64,000 bases of DNA. It comes from Portunus trituberculatus. Taxonomy: Eukaryota > Arthropoda > Malacostraca > Decapoda > Portunidae. Positions 46,001 through 57,900 of this stretch are shown one piece after another (the stretch's first letter is position 1; every line of letters starts with the position of its first letter). Position numbers and translations under genes: made by a program. Under the pieces are notes generated by a model. It made no database searches and was not told where the DNA came from. It saw only the letters and a list, made by a program, of their open reading frames with translations. The DNA lies in assembly GCF_017591435.1 (NCBI RefSeq), contig NC_059281.1:12195902-12259901 (forward strand). The letters run 5' to 3'.

Positions 46001-46108
46001 GCCACTGCCTCGCCACTCATAAATCATCAACGTAACACTCATGTCTTCTTAACTCACCTGCGGCCTCAGTGTAGAGAGCAGTAGTCTCCGCAAGCCAGGT
46101 AGAGTCAT
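39986..46108 (-). CDS. BOLA3: BOLA3-like mitochondrial BolA protein, four coding exons
   Basis: BolA3 works with glutaredoxin-5 and NFU1 in the mitochondrial matrix to deliver 4Fe-4S clusters to lipoyl synthase and respiratory enzymes. Exons on the - strand: 46108-46058, 43146-43041, 42812-42724 and 40054-39986, all with GT-AG junctions. The product is 104 residues; human BOLA3 has 107. The N-terminus MTLPGLRRLLLSTLRPQ is Arg/Leu-rich, like a mitochondrial presequence. The core LLKDRFPQATAVEVEDISGG leads to CGAMYEVWVEAPDF (BOLA3-type GGCGAMYEI). The final HGLRI contains the conserved BolA motif with the HG pair. A second copy of the terminal exon lies at 41135-41067, nearer to exon 3, with Phe in place of the conserved Arg. 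I chose the distal copy because it keeps Arg and has the better acceptor. Confidence 0.92.
40209..40502. mobile_element. piggyBac-like MITE, second family, nested
   Basis: The termini CCCCTTCGCGCC and GTGAAGGGG are flanked by TTAA at 40205-40208 and 40503-40506. A second copy of the left terminus lies at 40141-40160 (TTAACCCCTTCGCGCC), suggesting nesting or partial duplication. Outside the element, both flanks carry a similar sequence (GCATAAGTCC..TTGCAATGGATATGA, at about 40085-40134 and 40520-40579). It sits within the duplicated BOLA3 terminal region. Non-coding. Confidence 0.7.
40643..40648 (-). promoter_or_regulatory. Candidate polyadenylation signal of the duplicated BOLA3 exon
   Basis: AATAAA on the - strand, about 420 bases after the stop of the proximal terminal exon. 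Its context resembles that of the distal copy. Confidence 0.35.
41067..41135 (-). CDS. BOLA3: Duplicate BOLA3 terminal exon, proximal copy
   Basis: It encodes TLKAEIQDMHGLFITTTLPN then TT and a stop, differing from the distal copy in one residue. The conserved Arg of HGLRI is Phe here. The acceptor ACAAAACAG is weak in pyrimidines. The frame and phase from exon 3 are intact, so it could be an alternative last exon or a non-used relic. Its 3' flank, including an AATAAA at 40643-40648 on the - strand, is duplicated too. Confidence 0.7.
   Translation of the reverse strand, partial: TLKAEIQDMHGLFITTTLPNTT
41206..41327. repeat. Tandem duplication, 61-bp unit
   Basis: Two near-identical units at 41206-41266 and 41267-41327, each beginning AGGATGGGTGTGCTGAAGGA. 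It lies upstream of the proximal BOLA3 terminal exon, in its intron. Confidence 0.85.
41430..41463. repeat. (GCT)n triplet microsatellite
   Basis: A short GCT/CTG run. The paralogous position near 40815 lacks the expansion, so it arose after the local duplication. Confidence 0.8.
41744..41799. repeat. Perfect 28-bp tandem duplication
   Basis: Two exact consecutive copies of a unit starting GCCAACTACAGGAGGAGGCC. Intronic to BOLA3. Confidence 0.88.
42724..42812 (-). CDS. BOLA3: BOLA3 coding exon 3
   Basis: 89 bases, acceptor TTCCACAG, donor GTAACTG, ending in phase 0. It encodes GCGAMYEVWVEAPDF then KGLSRVKQHKLITE, the centre of the BolA fold. The Cys of GGCG is the family's probable cluster ligand. 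Confidence 0.94.
43041..43146 (-). CDS. BOLA3: BOLA3 coding exon 2
   Basis: 106 bases, acceptor GTGACAG, donor GTGGG. It ends inside the Gly codon of DISGG. LLKDRFPQATAVEVEDIS matches human LKEKFPRATAIKVTDIS. Confidence 0.93.
44561..45960 (-). repeat. Right arm of a large diverged inverted repeat
   Basis: Reverse complement of 38020-39330, interrupted by a SINE at 44683-44935 that the left arm lacks. A perfect 19-base direct repeat, AAGGCTTGTGTAACCATTT, lies near both ends (44560-44578 and 45909-45927), suggesting a repeat unit of about 1.35 kb. The arms enclose BOLA3 exons 2 to 4. Confidence 0.75.
44683..44935 (-). mobile_element. tRNA-derived SINE, diverged copy with intact tRNA head
   Basis: On the - strand the A-box-like TGGTTAGCATGC (44898-44909) and B-box GGTTCGAGTCC (44863-44873) are about 25 bases apart, as in a tRNA. 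The body follows the same order as the SINEs at 12481 and 63712: TAGCCCCTGTTCACCTAGCAG, then CCCGGTGTGTGG, then GAGCTCTGAGCTC. It inserted into the right arm of the inverted repeat. It is not a functional tRNA gene because a SINE body is attached. Confidence 0.85.
46058..46108 (-). CDS. BOLA3: BOLA3 coding exon 1 (presequence)
   Basis: 17 codons, MTLPGLRRLLLSTLRPQ, followed by the donor GTGAG. It has four Arg, no acidic residue and several Leu and Ser, as expected of a mitochondrial targeting peptide. Confidence 0.88.
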
Positions 46109-46260
46109 GATGATCACTTACTCACACAGCTGTGGGTGTGTGTGTGTGTGTTCGCGTCCGTCTCCGCCACGGCACGTGCCTTCTCGGCTCTCGCTCCCTC
46201 CACACTGTTGCCACACGCGAGCTGCTGGACTTGGCCTTTTCAGGTCCTAGCAGTAATACT
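46109..46260 (-). promoter_or_regulatory. BOLA3 5' UTR and promoter region
   Basis: CpG-rich sequence directly upstream of the BOLA3 ATG. It holds a short GT run (46130-46150) and a 10-base palindrome GGCACGTGCC (46171-46180) containing a CACGTG E-box. The transcription start is not placed. Confidence 0.4.
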
Positions 46261-46559
46261 GTCTTTCTGAATCTAGAAAACCAAGTATAATATTGGGGGG
46301 TTAGTGAGGGACTAGTGTAATGCAGATAACATGTCATATCAGCTTAGGGTGCATCGGTGAGTGGGCTACAGTGTGAAGTACGACAATACCAGATTTGTCT
46401 ATGGGCAGTTACGTTCTTATATCAAATTCTGAATCAAGTTCAAGGATAATGCACTTCATTATCAAAAGCTCACTCTATGTACAAAATTAGCATAGATACA
46501 TTGGCAATACTGTTAACTTCTCGCTGAGCTATTTTCAAGCACCATTTTCAGACTCATCT

Positions 46560-46757
46560 CATACCTGGCAATGCTGTCAGCGGCCCTGCCTCAGGGCGAG
46601 AGTGGTCAAGGGGGGCGGGGGAGACAGGAGGCGGGATGGAGCTAAAGGAAGAGGGGGGTGGCTTGAGGGAGGCGAGGGAGGCGGAGCGGGTCTTGTGTGA
46701 TGCCCAACACTGAGCAGCGAACACTCGGGCATCAGTGCGACACCAGAACTTGATCAG
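46560..46757 (+). promoter_or_regulatory. Candidate + strand promoter and 5' exon
   Basis: A GC-rich region (GGGGGCGGGG-type runs at 46608-46685) is followed by an initiator-like TCAGTG at 46732 and a splice donor ATCAG|GTAACT (exon end 46757). It faces away from BOLA3 and could start an unidentified + strand transcript. The next + strand coding gene seen is the DAN-family gene at 54715, whose ATG directly follows an acceptor, but the link is only a guess. Confidence 0.3.
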
Positions 46758-47568
46758 GTAACTTGCCTTCGCTGCGCTTCCACCGTGCCTCCCTCCTCCC
46801 TTCCCGCCCCCATAGCGGCTGCATCCCCATCAGATCAGTGGTGCAGAAGTCGCGAGCTGACCAATGTGTATACAGAATTACTGCGAAAGTGCATCCAAAG
46901 TCTCTGCTTGAGAGAAAACAGTGATGAAAATTCTTGAAGACATGGAGAAAGAGCTACATACCTGCGTTATTACTGGCATGCCGCGGTGGCTGGGGAAAGT
47001 GTGGGACTGTGCATCTGTACTGGGGATTACATAGTGCTGTGGGGACGAAAAGTCAATGTTACTGGAAATGGAAGCATATCTCAGGTGACGCAGAGAGAAA
47101 ATTTGCATGAAGCAGGCATTACACCGCCCCCTCTCCCCGCCCTCCTTGCGAAACAGGCTTTTCGAGTGTATCTTGCCTGTGGTCTGTGCGCTGTGGTTCC
47201 AGTTTCCTTCACGAGACGCATCATTCGTGCCTGTGGAAATGGCGTTGTGGTGCAGTGAGTCATATTCTTCCCGAAAACTCTTTATCAGAATATCATCTCA
47301 CTCGGAAATTTCTTTATTTGGTTATCATGCATATCACGTCTAAGCTGCTTCATCTTTTCCTGGACAAGTACGCTTGTGTAAAAACCAAGTCCAGGCCTCT
47401 TTACCTTCGTGGTGGCGGACGAGGCTAAGTAAGGAGTGGCCTTGCATGGCTTGGGGGACACCAGGAAACGGGCTACGGGTATATGGGTCTCAGCACCTCC
47501 CAGGATGACGGTAAATTTATCGGAAAAGGAAGCCCGTCAGTGAAGTTGGTAATTGATGGGTGTGCCTT

Positions 47569-47629
<61 letters not shown>

Positions 47630-47969
47630 GTCAGTCTGTAGGTAAAAGTGTGACATGAATGTGTATGTCCTGACGTGGTCTCCTGTCTTCACTCTGACTT
47701 TCTCACCACTCCCTCAGTCCTTCTTGTCTCAGGCTCTCTAAAGACGATATTATCAACCTTGCAGAATCAAAGAAATATAGCACCTACTGAGAAGCCTGTA
47801 GGAGTGATTGTTCTCGTGGGGATTGGAGGTTGGGGAATGATGGTGTACTTGGTATGTTAAGATGGTATTTTCAAGTATTTCCACAAGGGTTCTATGTCAA
47901 TCTAAAAACAATGTCAAAATCTGAGTAACCATTTTTATCGCATTAGAACAAAATAATTCTACAAAGTTC

Positions 47970-48006
<37 letters not shown>

Positions 48007-49774
48007 CACACAACACACACACGCACACAAAAGGGGAGGGGGTAATCCTTGTAATATAACTCTCTCCTTCCTAAATTAATTCCTCATATAATCCCCTTAA
48101 AGGTTTGATACTACAGTGTGCAGTGATCGACTAATATTTTCTCTTTCTCCAGGTTTGTGTACGGTCGTGTGCAGTCTTTATGCTTAATTTGCTCCGCGAC
48201 ACATGTTCTCGTATCTGCGCGACTTGATGCGAGTGTTGTCATCATTTGTCGTTAATTGCGGCGCAAAAAAAGTCTTGTTACTCTTGCCACGTGTCTCATA
48301 AACTTCATCAACACGCATTATAAGAAGGAGGATGCTTGTCGCCGGCTTTCCTTCACCTTCACTCCTACCACTTGTTTATTCACTCGCCAGCAGAACATCG
48401 ACTTCACTTTCCCCGTCTTTTATATCCAAGTGAATCCAATTATAATCCCCGCCAGTCTGATAAAGCTGCCAAGAAGCGGGGTTTCTTCCTCCTCCGCTGC
48501 TGTCACCCTCGCCCCTCCCGCCTCCTGTCTGTCCTTGGCCAAGCTGCCTCCGTCGCCCGCACCACAACACACATTGCCTTCTGTTTGCTCCTAGATATCG
48601 AGGGATGCCATTGTTACAAAGCTTTACATAAATCAATAGCTCGGTTAGTCAGTCACTCAGATATCAATCTCATCCCTTGTAAACACAATGAATGATGAGC
48701 AAAATTGTGTAGAAGAATTTTTTTTTCTTCTCATGGTTTTGTGTATTTCTTTCTTATGGGATGTTTACTAAAGAATACTGTCATTGTGCCGCTTCCAAGA
48801 TAGAGAGTAAACAGAACACGATTCCAAGACTATACCATACAAAAAACGCAGAATAAATACCTACGTAAATAATAGAGTAAGAGTGAAAAGATAAGAAAAA
48901 AAAAAAAAACTAACAGAAAACAAACATAATAAAAACATGACTTCGAGATGAAAACACACACAAAAAAACGCTGAAGTAGTAAATAGCACAATAGAGAAAA
49001 AAAAAAAAATCAAAAGCTACAAATGACAAGGAAGCAAATACACCAAGCCACAGTTTCAACACACCATCAATCACCTTGCTTTCAGGAGGCTGCAGTGGGC
49101 GATAGATCTGCGGCGTTGACAATATTCATGATACCAGGTTGGCTATACTTCTAACCTCCAATAATACATGCCTATGCACCACTGAGTCAATGTATCTACG
49201 TGTTGCGCTAAGCTTATCTTCACCTGGGACACGTTCAGGCTGTTGCTACCAGTACATCCATTGCGTGTTTACCTTATTGGGTAGGGGAGCGAGGGACAGA
49301 AGATTAATCAACATTATTGCAGCCGCGGACCGGATCTCTAACGCAACAGTGTCCTATCTCGATTACGTCTGACAGCCTATGGTGGAAGTTATTGGAGGTT
49401 TTCAAGGGTGAGTGTTTGTTCTGGTGTTAAGTTTGATTAGGATTCTGCAGCATCGATGAGAGAAACAGCCACGATAACTTGATTAAGCACCTCTGCGGCC
49501 TTTGAGGTTGATCCTTGCGGGAGTGAATGAAGTGGTACAGACGAGCTCTGGCCAATGCATCAGCAAGTGTATGCTTCTTGTGTGTACCGTGTTAGAAGCT
49601 GGACACATTTGTGGAGCGAAGACAGTAAACAAAAGGTACCACCGCAAGAGATACAGCATATGAAAACAGATCGATAATTCTAAAAATGGACGATTCAACT
49701 TGGTTTACTCGCTAAAATTAGTGATTTCCGAAGCTCTATAATTAAGTACCGTACATCGAAGTAAAAAGCCAATA
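46758..49774. other. Intergenic or intronic stretch
   Basis: No supported exon. It holds a GA tract at 47573-47626, an AC tract with interruptions at 47970-48022 and A-runs near 48895-48912 and 48995-49010. Several open frames under 120 codons show no domain. Confidence 0.45.
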
Positions 49775-50090
<316 letters not shown>

Positions 50091-51453
50091 TACAACAACT
50101 AATACTACTAACAATAACAACAATACAATTCACAACGCGAGAAAAAAAAAAAAACTTAAAAAACATTTGGATCACTACTTAAGAAAGCGTTTGTATTCCT
50201 CAGCTACCCTTCCTTATCGCTCGATGTCTAGATTAACCCTTCTGCTCTCCGGATTACCTACGCAGGCTCTCACCACGCCTGGGTATACAGAGTTGCGCTG
50301 GAGAGGCTTAAACGCGAGAGACCTAAATGATGTTAAGTGTTTGTATAGGATTAAAGAACCAGTTGGGATGCTTTTTACCCCCTCCCTGAGTCCCATGACC
50401 CACCCTCCTGCGGTGCTGGACGTGGCCGGGGATGAAGTGGTTCGTGGGTGTTGAGTGTAGATGTTGCTGGCTGATTCAATGTCTGTAATGGTGTGGTGTG
50501 GTGTGGTGGTGTGGTGTGGAGACAGTTTTGGGGATATAGGTGTGATTACTGGAATTTAGTGGGGTTCTCAAGGGTACTTTCATTATATTTTGGAGGATGT
50601 AGGCGAGGTTGGTGAAGTTAACGGTGGTTTCCAAAGGAGTTTTCATTCTAGAGAAGATTTCATTACATGAAAAAATCTACATTGTCAACCGGACAAAAGC
50701 TCTTTGAGAATCTCCGTGGCTCTTGAGAATATTTAATCCTTATGAGAAAATAAAGGGTTTATATCCAGCTGGCCCTTGAAGACAGTCCTTATAAAACAAC
50801 AAAGCGTTTCAGAACACGAGGCATTATGACAAACAATAAAGAAGAAGGATTACTTAAGATATACACGATGGACAATGATATACAGTAGAAATAAAATAGA
50901 GATAGGAGCCTTTTCTTCCATATTCCCAAGGGTTCAATCTCAAGTTGGCATCACTGCTTTTCTTCCTCGTTGCTCGTCATCGTGGGAGTCATGACGTGTG
51001 ATGCAGAGGGAGAAATGTGTGACCGCCAGCCGCTATACTACCACCGTCCTTCACTTTCACCGCAATGCAGCAAAAATGGCTCCCTCACCCGTCATTGGCT
51101 GGAGGGCTATGACGTAGTGGCTTTTGATTGGCGAGCTGGCCTGCCGTGATTAATAGTGTCAGGTTAGAAGAGTCCCTTGATTGGTAGGATGAGTTATGAC
51201 GCGAAAAAGAACGAGGAGGAACTAAAGAGTACGCCCAATACATATAAAGAAAAAAGAAAAGAAAAGAACGACGTACTGCCTTGTCTTGTGAATGGAAGGA
51301 GAGGTAAAACGTGTGTAAATCAAGAGAAAGAAAAAAATCTGCTTGGAAATTGAGAGGTAGTTGTAGTTTACGAATGAATATAGAATTGATTTATGATGCA
51401 AGTGTCGTCAAATAGAATAAAAAGAAATCTTATCGCGTTCATGGGAGAAATGA
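50091..51453. other. Gene-free stretch
   Basis: I see no supported gene. A GTGGT-rich patch lies near 50490-50520. Confidence 0.45.
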
Positions 51454-51528
51454 AAATCAGCTTTTGAATAAGTGGATGAGGAAAGAAAATTAACTTACAA
51501 GCGAACACAGACACAGACACAGACACAC

Positions 51529-51574
<46 letters not shown>

Positions 51575-53731
51575 GTAAAAAATAAAGAAAACAGAATGAA
51601 AACAAATCGCACGTGACGAACAAGACTGGAATGTTTACTTTACACGCCTAGGGAGGGGAGGGGAGGGAAGGAAGAGTGGGGGGAGGAAGCAGCCAGGCAG
51701 GGAGGCGAGTCAGTGAATTTATTGCACGGTACCTTAGCTTCTAAAAATAGCCATGCGTCAGGAGATGGTCAAGGGAGGAGACGTGGACAGGGGCAGGGAA
51801 AGACCGAGGAGGAGACGGGGGTAAACGAGGGCTGGTAAAGAGGACGAGGAAGAGGAAACATGGAAGGGCAAAGTAGTGGGAAGAGGAGAGTGGGAAAGGA
51901 GAAGAAAGAGACGTGGGTAAAGAAAGGTCGAGGCCAAGGAGATGCGAAGTACCTACAAGAAAACGGGACGAGGGAAGGACGAGGACGAGGCAACGATAGG
52001 AGAAATATAAATCATGATAGGAGAGGTACAAAACATGATTACGGATAGGATTAAAAGAAGCAGTGATAAGGAAAGATTTAGAAGGTGACGAATATAGGAA
52101 AAAAGTATACAGGATTACAGAAAGGTTTAAAAGAACACTGGGATAACGGAAGGTCTAGGAGAAGAAGAGGACAAGAAGACAAAGATAGGGAAACAAGGAC
52201 ATGGGGTACGTAAATGATCAGGAAGAAATTAAGGAAATGAGAGGGTGAGGAATAGGAAAAGATAACCATTACTCCCAGCATTAGTGGAGTGTTCTGTGGT
52301 GGTAGTGTTTTACGCCTTTCATCTTCGTCAGTAAGAAAACCCCCAAAGGAAACCTGTTTTTCATTTATTTTCTACACTTTTCTCTCTCATGTGGCTTCTG
52401 TGGCTTCCTGCAACACAACACTGGTCCTTAATGCATCTGTGTTCTTTCTTCCTCTCAGTGTCTAGATGAAAAGGGCGAGTGTCGTGAGAGGAGAAAAGAC
52501 ACTGGAGTAGGTTTACATATCTGGAAATCACAGCAACAGGTAGGAGGAATGTAAAAAGATAGAAAATTAGATAAAACAGGGAAGACAGAAGGACAGAGAG
52601 CTTATACAAAGAGTACTAACATAAAAACAGATGTTTAAATTCGTTAATGTTGAGTCGAGAGCATCGTGGCAGGAGTGGTGAAGGGGAAGAGGAGCGCTGG
52701 AGGCAATGGGTGTTTGAGGAAAGGAGAGGAGAGAAGGTTGACAAGGACGAGGTCGTGTTGTGAGTGTGAAGTAAGGAGATAAGGGCACGGGAGGCTTAGT
52801 TAGGGCAAGGAAGGAAGAGTGAAGGGCAAAGGTGAGTGTATTTACGAGTGATAGGAGAGCAAGAGAACGGAGTGCAGGAAGATCTAGTTAGAAGGGAAAA
52901 GAAAGAAAGAAAGAAGGAAGGAAGGAAGGAAGGAAGGTAGGACAAGGATGAATAGATAATTTGATAGGCGAGTAAGATAAGAGAGTGCAGGAAGATTTAG
53001 TTAGAAGGGAAGAGGAAGGAAGGAAGGTAAGGCAAGGATGAATAGAAAATTTGATAGAATATTATTTAGAACATTACAGTTCGGGAAAGAAGTAGATGGA
53101 TGGTAGGGGAAAGGATTGATACAGGGGTTATAAGTGAATGGAATGTTAGTTACGGCAAAGAGTAAAGAGCAAGGGTGAATAAAGGACTTAGGACTGAAAG
53201 GAAAGTCGGAAACATAAATGTAGGAATGTATAAAGAAAGGAAAGAACGAGAAGGAAAGGTGAATATAGGGTAGAGTGACTGAATAGAGGTGTGGAGGGGA
53301 AGTGATGAGTGTGTGGGAAGAAAGGAGCTAGGTGGGAGATGGAGGAATGTTGGATGGGGAGGAGGAGGAGGAGGAGGAGGAGGAGGAGGAGGAGGAAGAG
53401 GTACGGGAATGAGCCAAGGGCGGTGATATGGGGCTAGGGGAAGGGAGGGGCGGGGTATGGATGGGGCTGACAGATGTAGCAGATTAGCCGTTCTGTCTCT
53501 CCTGTATCCCTCGTTCCTAACCTTTAACTTCCATAAACAATACTAACCTCAAAAACTACAACTTCTGTAATATTTCCTACTTTTTTCTCTTCTTTTTGGG
53601 AACGTATGGGTGGGGTTTTACTTGCCATTTTTTCTTACCCAATCTCCCCTCAAAACGGATGAAATCAATGTAAATCAGCTTTTGAACAAGTGGATGAGGA
53701 AATAAAATTAGCTCACAAGCCAACACAGACA

Positions 53732-53773
<42 letters not shown>
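51454..53773. repeat. Purine-rich block between two direct repeats
   Basis: The direct repeats at 51454-51572 and 53672-53773 share AAATCAGCTTTTGAAYAAGT, then GGATGAGGAAA, then ACACAGACACA and a CA tail. Between them the + strand is strongly enriched in A and G. It contains a tandem pair of about 105 bases (52865-52966 and 52981-53058, both with GTGCAGGAAGAT) and a (GGA)n tract at 53351-53396. No gene was seen inside. Confidence 0.65.
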
Positions 53774-53777
<4 letters not shown>

Positions 53778-53822
53778 ATTTTTTCTATACAATACATTAA
53801 TTTTACTTTGCACAAATGAATG

Positions 53823-53892
<70 letters not shown>

Positions 53893-54088
53893 GTTTAATT
53901 TCTGATATTTTATCTAGAGCGTTTAAAAAATCTCTCAGCAGCTGTTGCTGATAAAACATTTAAAGTCAGCTCGAAATGAAGATAATTCCTTGACGTTTAT
54001 CAGTACCGCCCCCTCTCTCTCTCTCTCTCTCTGCGACTATGTTATCTCGCATTTTATTTATTTTGACTCAGACCAAACGCTGTATTAT

Positions 54089-54145
<57 letters not shown>
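53731..54145. repeat. (CA)n, (GT)n, (CT)n and (CA)n tracts
   Basis: CA at 53731-53773 and GT at 53825-53890 form an inverted pair about 50 bases apart. A CT tract at 54011-54032 and a CA tract at 54092-54145 follow. Confidence 0.95.
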
Positions 54146-54146
<1 letters not shown>

Positions 54147-54714
54147 GCACGCAAACGCACACGCGCACACATACATGGAGGAGCAGCAGAGCGTTTAGTT
54201 GAGCCGACCCAAAGTCTACACATTTTCTCTCAAATCACTGCATTATCTAATGACTGAGTTCTTCATCTCGTGGTGAAGAAAACGGACCGCGAGCAGCAGC
54301 AGTGGAAAGCGTTGGCGGTATTGACTCGTCTCTTTTCCTTTACAATTTATACCGAAAAGGAGTTTATCATTTTACAACGTGAAATTATTTGCTCTCTCAT
54401 CACAGCCACGGTTTTCAAAGACCATAGACGATAAGCCGGGTTCTCTAGAGTGTTGTTTCAGTTGAGAATGGAGGAATTTGTTAATTTGTCTCTAGAATAT
54501 TGAAAACACAATAAGAATTTCTCTAACGTCAACTATAAGAGAATTTCGAAAGTAATCGGCTGTGGCACAGAAGAGTTTCACAAAATGGCAAGTACGACGA
54601 AATGGTGAACAGTTGTGAAAGAAGTTAGCATCTCAATTACTACTCGGACACTCATATGCACGCAACGATGCTAAATATCAAGACCATCTCACTAAACACT
54701 CACCCCTTTCGCAG

Positions 54715-54921
54715 ATGTGGAGCCGCGTGTGGGTGTTGTCTGCACTGGCTGCCTCTGCGGCGGTGACGGCAACCAACGATGTATTCCCGGAGGAGGAGCC
54801 CGACGCACCCCCGCCCCTGCCACACCCAGGCGCCCACCGCAGGTCCCACAACGACGTCTTTCCCCTGGAGGAGGAGAGTCTAGACGTGCCTCGCCTCCGA
54901 CACGCCTCCAGGCACCATAAG
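54715..54921 (+). CDS. NBL1: DAN-family gene, exon 1 (signal peptide)
   Basis: 69 codons. It starts MWSRVWVLSALAASAAVTA, a classic signal peptide, then NDVFPEEE and, 25 residues on, NDVFPLEEE. The donor AAG|GTTGTT is weak but in phase with exon 2. The preceding CCCCTTTCGCAG looks like an acceptor. Confidence 0.82.
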
Positions 54922-57900
54922 GTTGTTCAGTCAGTGGCTCTGTAGAATGTGTAGAGAGGTTTAAATGGGGTGTCTTAATAACGGAAATGAGTGTGGGAGT
55001 TGAGGAGAGAGGAGGGATGGGAGTGGGTGAGTGAATTAGTGAGTGAGTTAGTGGAAGAGTAAATGAGTGAGTGGAAGTAAATGACAGTTAATGGAGCAGT
55101 GAATGAGTTGATCAGTATATATCTAATTAGTGAGTGAGTGCTTTAACTGGTGAGCCAAGATATTAATTAATTTATTTACGAGTAAAAGAATGAATGGCTT
55201 ATGAAATAAGTTTGTGTGGCACGAAACGAGCTTAAAATTATCGGCAAGGAGGCAAGGCAAGACAGGTGACTTGGGAAACCCGAAGAGGGCAACAGGTGGC
55301 GGGGGAACGAACAAGTGGTGGAGGACAGTTGCATAAACAGGTTGAAGGAGACGAATAATAACAGAAGTGCGCAAATTTTCTAGTCTATTTTGAACCCCAG
55401 GTGACGGGCAGTGGTTGGGAGATGAGGGGAGTCTATAATTCATTTATACAATTGATAGTAAGAATTGTGTCCTTAATAGTTAATTTATGCAATTGATAGT
55501 AAGAATTGTATCCTTAATTAGAAACGGGAAAGAACGGGTAGTAGTAAAATATGTTACAAACCACTGAAATACGGTAACAGTTAATAAAGGCGTCGGTAAA
55601 TTAGCTGTTACTGTTATATTTACAGATATCACTTAAGATTAAAGTTAGTACAGAAAGCAGTAGTATCACGAATAAGGAGTCCTTAGGTGTGATATGATGA
55701 GAAAGAATTTAAGTGTGATTAACGCAGGTGCATTAAATAGAACACACTATTCTAATATCCTAATGTTATTGATTGTCAGGTAGTACAACTCAATAATCTT
55801 CATAGCATTCGTTTAAGTGATAATCGGGTGATGGGATGTAGCTGAGAAGGAAAGGCGAAGGGAGAGAAGGAGGGATGTAGGCGGGTCTGGATTGAGGGAG
55901 GAGGAACCTGGCGTGCTGTCAACACCTTCCCTGGACGACTGGTAATAAGATCCACTTGAAAACCTACCTGAGGTTACCACCGCCACCACCACTGCCACCT
56001 GACTTCCCCTTCCGTAACTGGAGTCACAAGTTTCCTAGAGCGAAGTGTGTTTTCAGTTGTATCCTTGACAATCTAGATAGGAAACTCGTTAAGCACTTAT
56101 TACGTGTTTACCAACCCCGTGTTTCATATCACGATGCGACTGTTATGGAGTTACATTACCATAACGTATTCTTATGACAACGTTTATTTTCATTGAAGTC
56201 GATTGAGTGAGTTAGAGTGAGCAAGCGAGCAATATAGTGAATGAGTGATTTGAGCTGACCACTTTGCTAGTTAATGAGTGAATTTATGAGTTACTGACTT
56301 AATGATCGAGTGAACTAGTCAGCGAGTGGTTAGTAGTTAACCAGTGACTAATGCAACGAACTAGACAGTGAAATAAATAGCCGACTATAAGCAAAGTTAC
56401 TAAGGCCGGCCCTAGACGTAACTGTTTATCTGAACGATAAAACTGATCAGATAAAAATCGTTGCAAGCCATCTGACGTCGCTGCCCCTACACCATTCCGA
56501 TATATCGTTACAATTTGCATCGCTTCCACAGTTTCCGTAATGTCATCCGAGGAGGAGGAATCTCTGGCTCTAGCAGGTTTATCTGTGGCATTATGTGTAA
56601 AAAGGGCAAAAAGTGCGTCTGGATCTAAGCGAGGTCGCAAGTGCACTTTATAACTTTCCATAAACACTCTTCGGTTTGGTAAATTTCAATAAACTCCTCC
56701 AATGTTTTGCGATTCATAATGAAGAATTTGTGAAAAGCTGGAAAAGGCGTGCACACTTTATTGAAGTCACAAATAGACTGATAATCTGTACAGTTTTCCC
56801 CCTACACGTGAGATTTTCATCTGAAAGGAAAAAAATCGTTAGATCGTTCAGATAAAAAGTTTGAATGATTCAACTGTTCATGCCGCTCGATCAGTTCATC
56901 TGAAACGATCAAAATCTGCGCAAATTTCCCCCTACACGTCAGTTTTATCGTAACGATTTATCTGAACAGTTTTATCGTTCAGATAAACAGTTACGTCTAG
57001 GGCCGGCCTAGTTAGGTAAAAATCGATTCTCAAATGTAAACAGGCATGAAGTAGTTTGTAAGCAGATTACAATTAGAAACAGTAAGCTGGCCACTTCATC
57101 AAACAGTATATAAGCCAAAGAAGAAACCTTGTCTAACGCCACTCTTTCCTCTCTCCTTCCTTAGGTCCACAACATCGTGCTTCACCCGCAGAACTCCATG
57201 TGTGAACTGAAACCCATCCGCCAGATTGTCACCCACGCCCTCTGCACATCCAAGGTCACCCACTAACGGCCTCTTTAGTTCCTCTTCCGCCTTCCTCTCT
57301 CTTCTGGCTGTTTTCTTTCGTTTTACCGGGTTGTGGGTGAGGAGGACGGAAAGGAGTCTAGTTGTTCTATCTATTCTATCCTGCTCTTATTCACTTAATT
57401 TTTTCAATTGGTGTAGCTATTATCGAACAAAAGACCTCTTGCATTGCTCTCCCTAATACTTACGGATATTTCTCTTCCTTCATCTTGCTCTTCATCGGCA
57501 CGTATCACAATATAAAAAGAAAATAACACGACTATAATAATAATTTGTGGAAGGGAAGGAATGAAAACGTAAGACGGTAAGAAGAAACTCATTTGTAATC
57601 TTACCCACAGGAGATGGAGAACAACGTGTGTGTAGGCACGTGCTTCAGCTACACTGTCCCCCAGACGGAGCCAGAGACCCCTGGTGACGAAATGCTCGAC
57701 TACTGCGACTCATGCCAAGCTTCGGAGTCTCACTGGACCACGGTGAGCAAAACATTTAAACCAGCATTGTCAAGACGCTGGGTTTTCTTTGATGCTGAGA
57801 GTTGTGTTCCATTTATAAGATATTCATAAATATTAGGAAAAGATAGTTGAAAATAATATTAGCACATTCAGTACTCTGATTTTTGTAGTATAAAGAGTTG

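Noticed and set aside
48256..48695. 112- and 119-codon overlapping frames
   Set aside because: Overlapping frames on both strands with low-complexity Ser/Pro content and no family resemblance.
51741..52609. Several Pro/Ser/Leu-rich - strand frames
   Set aside because: They arise from the purine-skewed block, whose complement reads as pyrimidine codons, and show no domain.
56299..56667. 122-codon - strand frame as an independent gene
   Set aside because: Much of it lies inside the inverted-repeat element and belongs to the decayed MADF accessory protein.
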